Source: Aadella sp043822885 (GTDB taxonomy: Bacteria; Omnitrophota; Gorgyraeia; Tantalellales; Tantalellaceae). Taken from it: a stretch of 8,029 nt of DNA. Below, in pieces: positions 4,803 to 8,029 of this stretch (position 1 is the first letter of the stretch; the number at the start of each line of letters is the position of its first letter). The translations under genes were made by a program, and so were the position numbers. The notes beneath the pieces are model-generated. The model had not been told where the DNA came from. It saw only the letters and a list, made by a program, of their open reading frames with translations, and ran no database searches. Location: NCBI GenBank assembly GCA_043822885.1, contig JBDRBI010000066.1:1-8029 (forward strand). Direction: 5' to 3'.

Positions 4803-5417
4803 ATGGCATATGACTACCAGAAACTTTTAAAGGAGCGGGAAGAAAAAGACGCTGCATTTACGAAGAAACTCAATGCAACGCGGCAGAGGTGCAAGAACGT
4901 AGTCGGAAAAGAGGCGGGGATTGCTGTAGTAGGAGATATTGAAGATATAGCCATTGGCCGGCCGACATTAGGAGGCGCTGAATTCGTTATAAATTTTAGG
5001 ATTTTACGGATAATTGGGTTGAAGTGGAATTTATCCGGATTATTGGGAGAGAAGGCAAGCGACGGCATAGTCTATTCTATCGGTATTAAGCTGGGGCGGG
5101 ATTTAGTTTCAAGCGGTTTAATACAAGGAAAAGACGGGAAGGAATTTGTAACTAACTTTGCGCAATTTATAGTCAATATGAAAATCGGAGTTCCTACTGT
5201 CGTAGAATGGAAGGGGGATTTCCCGAACATTATTAAGGTCGACGAGTGTATCTCCTGCGGCGGGATGATGAATATAGGAGAACCGATCTGTCATTATGAG
5301 GGGGGCGTTATCGCAGGGGCGCTCTCAGAGTATTTTAAGGGATTGATAGTGGCGACGGAAGTTTTATGCTGGGGCCATGGAGAAGAGACGTGTCAATTTG
5401 AGCTCTGCGCCAAATAA
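4803..5417 (+). CDS. V4R-domain protein (putative small-molecule or metal sensor)
   Basis: This 204-residue cytoplasmic protein ends in a V4R (4-vinyl reductase) domain, found in XylR/DmpR-type aromatic sensors and in archaeal and bacterial regulators. The visible core is a cysteine-rich C-terminal signature: DECISCGGMMNIGEPICHYEGG followed by EVLCWGHGEETCQFEL, placing C149, C152, C163, C189, C197 and C202. The spacing matches the family's metal-binding cysteines. Residues 1-40 are charged and helical, and 40-140 form the rest of the V4R fold. There is no DNA-binding or output domain, so it must act through a partner, most simply the kinase two genes downstream. GGGAG (4790-4794) lies eight bases before the ATG. 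The ATPase gene follows after 21 bases. Ligand unknown. All seven Arg codons are CGG or AGG, unlike the next gene. Confidence 0.85.
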   Translation: MAYDYQKLLKEREEKDAAFTKKLNATRQRCKNVVGKEAGIAVVGDIEDIAIGRPTLGGAEFVINFRILRIIGLKWNLSGLLGEKASDGIVYSIGIKLGRDLVSSGLIQGKDGKEFVTNFAQFIVNMKIGVPTVVEWKGDFPNIIKVDECISCGGMMNIGEPICHYEGGVIAGALSEYFKGLIVATEVLCWGHGEETCQFELCAK

Positions 5418-5438
5418 TCAAAATAATTAAACAACACT

Positions 5439-6161
5439 ATGAAACTCGTATTAGAGAAAATATTGGTGCAGCTTAATGAGACAACCGTACTGCATGATGT
5501 GACATTAGAAGTCAGAGAGGGAGAAATCCTTGGGCTCATTGGCCCAAACGGTAGCGGCAAAACAACGTTATTAACTATCATTCTTGGCGTGTATAAGCAT
5601 AAACAGGGCCATATGTATTTATGCGATACCTGCATCGATGACTTAGAAATTTATGACCGGGGAGTCGCAGGCATATTGCTTGTTCCACAGTCGTTACATC
5701 AATTTTGGATGGCATGGCATCCACTATTTTGTGGCTTTGTTCCAGGAATGACCGTCTTTGAAAATGTTGACCAAGTTCTACACTCACATCGTGAAGTCGA
5801 AAAATGGATAAAGGTCTTTGACCTTGATTCATCCAAGAACAAAAAACCGGCTCACTTAAGCTGGGGACAGCAGCAAAGACTTGCGCTGGTACGAATGTGT
5901 GCCTTCAAACCAAAGGTCTTACTGCTTGATGAGCCGTTCGCGGCTACTGATTGGAAGGTTAAAAAGGAATTAAAAACATATATCCGTCAATATCTAAAAA
6001 GAAATCGCATCATCACTATTTATACCGCATCAGACCCAGCTGAAACCAAAGGATTCTGCGATCGCATTGCCTTAATAAAGAACGGAACAATAAAAACCTT
6101 CGTTCCACATAGACGCAGCAGTAGTAAGAATGCACGAGCAAGGAAGACATATGAAAAATGA
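5439..6161 (+). CDS. ABC-type ATPase with degenerate motifs, no permease nearby
   Basis: A 240-residue nucleotide-binding domain. It has Walker A GPNGSGKT (35-42), Q-loop Q84 in LVPQS, Walker B VLLLDEP (160-166) with catalytic E165, and D-loop AATD (168-171). Three features are odd. The signature reads LSWGQ (140-144) instead of LSGGQ. The switch histidine of the usual T-H-D motif is serine (TASD, S198). About twelve extra residues rich in W, F and P lie between the Q-loop and MTVFENV (104-110). ATP binding looks intact; turnover may be slow or lost. There is no membrane or substrate-binding partner in the window. No Shine-Dalgarno precedes the ATG, only AT-rich sequence 21 bases after the V4R stop. 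The last 11 bases overlap the kinase gene, so the two are probably coupled. It may energise or gate signalling, or pair with a permease encoded elsewhere. Confidence 0.85.
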   Translation: MKLVLEKILVQLNETTVLHDVTLEVREGEILGLIGPNGSGKTTLLTIILGVYKHKQGHMYLCDTCIDDLEIYDRGVAGILLVPQSLHQFWMAWHPLFCGFVPGMTVFENVDQVLHSHREVEKWIKVFDLDSSKNKKPAHLSWGQQQRLALVRMCAFKPKVLLLDEPFAATDWKVKKELKTYIRQYLKRNRIITIYTASDPAETKGFCDRIALIKNGTIKTFVPHRRSSSKNARARKTYEK

Positions 6162-7623
6162 GAGCATAGATGTCATAGGCGTAAGATACACCTCAGAAGA
6201 TTTGAAGAGAGAAGATGTATGTACCCTGCTTTCATATGTTGGTATCGTCAATAAGCTATTAGGAACAGTTATATCTGTCGTCGGGATTGAGAGATGCAGA
6301 AATATTTTAACTAAACTTATTTCTGATTACGAAATCTTGCAGGGTTCTCAAATAACCAATAAAGGGACATTCTTACACCCTGAGGCGATAGCAGTCCTTA
6401 GAGAACATAGTGAGTTTGTTGGCTTGAGTATCGTTTTAGGAGGGTTTAATATATTTATTACAACGATTTTGGACACATACGGTTTCATGTCGTCTTCCCA
6501 GCTTAGCACAGCTGCAATCATATCTGCGGCATCAGAAGTAGGGAAAGAGCGATTGAAAGTCATTGAAGCATCAAAGGCAGAATTAGAAAATAAGGTTCAG
6601 GAGCGCACTGCTGAGCTCCAAAAGAGCAATGAACAACTTAGCCAGGAAATCACCGAACGCAAGAGATTAGAAGAGAAGCTCAAAGAGAAGATGAATGAAT
6701 TAAAGAACAGAATGCAGGACTCAGAAAAAACTAAGGCTAAACTGGAAGAACAAACTAAAGAGCTCACCGAAGCTCAAAAAGCAACTTTAAATATTATGGA
6801 AGATCTGCAGGGAGCATATGAAAGACTTAAAGAGACGCAGACTCAGCTTATCCAGGCGGAGAAGATGGAAGCTGTCGGCGGGATGGCCAGCGGGGTGGCG
6901 CACGAAGTGAAGAACCCTTTAGGGATAGTGTTACAGGGAATAAATTATCTGGAGGGAGAAGTTCCTCCGGATGAGAAAGACAAACACGAAATGCTCCGGA
7001 TGATGAAAAGCGGCATTAAGAGGGCTGATAATATCGTAAGCGATCTCCTTGATTTTTCGAGGGCTGAAACATTAAAAATGAATCCTGAGAACATAAACTT
7101 GCTGATAGATAATGCTCTCACCCTAGTAGAACACAGGTTAAAAAATAAGAAGATAGAAATATTTCGGGAATTCGGAAAGGATATACCCGGGGTCACAGTT
7201 GACGGGGAAAGGATAGGACAAGTCTTCGTGAATTTGTTTAGTAACTCTATCGACGCAATGCCTAGCGGAGGGAAACTCTATGTGCGCTCCTATTTGTCGG
7301 TACTTAAAAAAAAGGGAAACATGGTGGGGATAAGAAGAAATGATATTTTTAAACCTGGGGAACAAGTGGTTATCGCGGAAGTAGAAGACACCGGCACGGG
7401 GATGGGTGAGGATGTAAAGAAAAAGCTCTTTGACCCGTTTTTTACTACAAAAAAACGGACAGAAGGGACCGGTCTGGGGATGTCGATCGTGAAAAACATA
7501 ATGGATATGCATAGAGGGTCTGTCGCGGTGGAATCAGAGAAAGGCAGAGGCACAAAATTTATCGTAACATTTAATCTATCCGAAGGAGGTCTCGGTGGAA
7601 AAGAAAAAGATAATGATAGTTGA
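6151..7623 (+). CDS. Hybrid-free sensor histidine kinase with uncharacterised N-terminal domain
   Basis: Start at 6151 is preferred (AGGAAG four to six bases upstream), giving 490 residues; an in-frame ATG at 6130 lacks this. Residues 1-135 form a domain I do not recognise; it looks mostly helical and contains one uncharged stretch (89-107, FVGLSIVLGGFNIFITTIL) that might be a membrane or buried helix. Residues 135-240 are a long coiled coil. HisKA follows, with phosphoacceptor H251 in AHEVKNP, then the ATPase domain: N-box N365/D368 (LFSNSIDAM), G1 DTGTGM (413-418), F-box DPFFTTK (428-434) and G2 GTGLGMSIV (439-447). All catalytic motifs are intact. The linker word ITERKRLEE often precedes a PAS domain, but none is present. 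The first 11 bases overlap the ATPase gene and the last 29 the receiver gene. The predicted partner is the downstream receiver. Confidence 0.93.
   Translation: MKNESIDVIGVRYTSEDLKREDVCTLLSYVGIVNKLLGTVISVVGIERCRNILTKLISDYEILQGSQITNKGTFLHPEAIAVLREHSEFVGLSIVLGGFNIFITTILDTYGFMSSSQLSTAAIISAASEVGKERLKVIEASKAELENKVQERTAELQKSNEQLSQEITERKRLEEKLKEKMNELKNRMQDSEKTKAKLEEQTKELTEAQKATLNIMEDLQGAYERLKETQTQLIQAEKMEAVGGMASGVAHEVKNPLGIVLQGINYLEGEVPPDEKDKHEMLRMMKSGIKRADNIVSDLLDFSRAETLKMNPENINLLIDNALTLVEHRLKNKKIEIFREFGKDIPGVTVDGERIGQVFVNLFSNSIDAMPSGGKLYVRSYLSVLKKKGNMVGIRRNDIFKPGEQVVIAEVEDTGTGMGEDVKKKLFDPFFTTKKRTEGTGLGMSIVKNIMDMHRGSVAVESEKGRGTKFIVTFNLSEGGLGGKEKDNDS
7583..7589 (+). promoter_or_regulatory. Ribosome binding site fixing a GTG start inside the kinase gene
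   Basis: AAGGAGG lies five bases before the GTG at 7595, within the last codons of the kinase. Its strength supports the GTG over the later in-frame ATG at 7613 and would raise receiver output relative to kinase. Confidence 0.8.
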
Positions 7624-7972
7624 TGATGAGGAAGATTTTCTTAGGATAACAAAGATCAACTTGGAAAATACGGGTGAATATGAAGTTATGACCTTATCGA
7701 ATGCGGCAAATATAATTTCACTGGTACGAACATTTAAGCCTAATGTTATTCTGCTGGATATCCTTATGCCTAAAATAGACGGTCCCGAAGCCTGCAAAAT
7801 GTTAAACGAAGATCCGATCGGTAAAGGGACACCTATTATCACGCTTTCCGCTCTGGATACGGATAAGGACAGGTTAATGATGTATAAACTGGGTGTGGTT
7901 GATTTTATTATAAAGCCGATAGAGAAGGACGTGCTTATTGCCAAGATAGAAAAGGCTCTCAGGTTCAAATAA
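7595..7972 (+). CDS. Receiver-only response regulator (CheY-like)
   Basis: 125 residues, a single receiver domain. It has the acidic pair D10/D11 in IMIVDDEE, phosphoacceptor D55 in VILLDILMPKIDG, the switch residue S85 (ITLSAL), and K107 in FIIKP. All residues needed for phosphotransfer are present. No DNA-binding, GGDEF, HD or other output domain follows, so it must act by protein contact or as a relay intermediate. It starts with GTG after a strong ribosome binding site and overlaps the kinase by 29 bases in another frame, which supports a cognate pair. Another gene begins 15 bases after its stop, so the phosphorelay may extend beyond the window. Confidence 0.93.
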   Translation: MEKKKIMIVDDEEDFLRITKINLENTGEYEVMTLSNAANIISLVRTFKPNVILLDILMPKIDGPEACKMLNEDPIGKGTPIITLSALDTDKDRLMMYKLGVVDFIIKPIEKDVLIAKIEKALRFK

Positions 7973-7987
7973 CAAAAACATCTTAAA

Positions 7988-8029
7988 ATGCTTAATAATA
8001 ATTCCAAGGAAGAACTGCTGAAAAAATAC
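7988..8029 (+). CDS. Start of a further gene, cut by the window end
   Basis: ATG at 7988 opens a frame with no stop to the window edge; 14 residues are seen (MLNNNSKEELLKKY). The charged helical start is like the beginning of many sensor kinases in this kind of genome, but 14 residues cannot show this. No clear ribosome binding site is seen. The 15-base gap to the receiver gene suggests the same operon. Confidence 0.4.
   Translation, partial: MLNNNSKEELLKKY

Noticed and set aside
4290..4857. Overlapping minus-strand ORFs of 70-108 codons in the divergent region
   Set aside because: They overlap the acr3 start, promoters and the V4R start, have no recognisable motifs and no good ribosome binding site.
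7576..8007. 143-codon hydrophobic minus-strand ORF
   Set aside because: It is exactly antisense to the receiver gene; the hydrophobic look comes from complementing Lys/Asp/Glu-rich codons.
1..8029. tRNA, rRNA or a full insertion sequence
   Set aside because: No tRNA-like cloverleaf, rRNA motif or transposase coding sequence was seen on either strand by reading.

Overview
The window looks like chromosomal DNA of an uncultured, metabolically versatile Gram-negative-type bacterium. The mix of AGG/CGG-rich genes, V4R-domain and PAS-less sensor kinases, and intergenic DNA packed with short tandem repeats and 'GTCATTGCGA...AATCTC' inverted repeats reminds me of Candidatus Omnitrophota metagenome-assembled genomes. 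That placement rests on memory of similar sequences and is tentative.

Layout. (1) 1-505: 3' part of a nucleoside phosphorylase family gene, cut by the window edge. (2) 506-904: a 399-base gene-free stretch almost filled by repeats: a 20-base perfect palindrome, GC-rich stems, twin hairpins and several unrelated tandem arrays that share a 7-base period. (3) 905-1480: a DJ-1/PfpI family protein. (4) 1481-1711: another heptamer array, then a cluster of inverted-repeat units between two convergent genes. (5) 1712-4318, minus strand: an apparent operon reading acr3 (arsenite efflux), a small zinc-ribbon membrane protein, then dinB (DNA polymerase IV), with a promoter and candidate operators upstream of acr3. 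(6) 4319-4802: a divergent control region with a plus-strand promoter, an early terminator-like hairpin, and a tiny secreted-peptide ORF that looks like a gene remnant. (7) 4803-7972, plus strand: a tightly packed signalling operon of V4R-domain sensor, ABC-type ATPase, histidine kinase and receiver-only response regulator. A further gene starts at 7988 and leaves the window.

How the genes may work together. The minus-strand operon joins metalloid efflux with translesion synthesis, which would fit a stress island. The plus-strand operon joins a predicted small-molecule binding domain (V4R) to a phosphorelay whose output regulator has no DNA-binding domain. An ATPase with a degenerate signature motif and no H-loop histidine lies between them, its gene overlapping the kinase start. 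Arginine codon use suggests that the ATPase gene and the N-terminal half of the kinase have a different history from V4R and the kinase core, so the module may be a mosaic. This V4R-ATPase-kinase-receiver unit is the best candidate here for an undescribed system. The heptamer-periodic intergenic DNA is the most striking non-coding signal.
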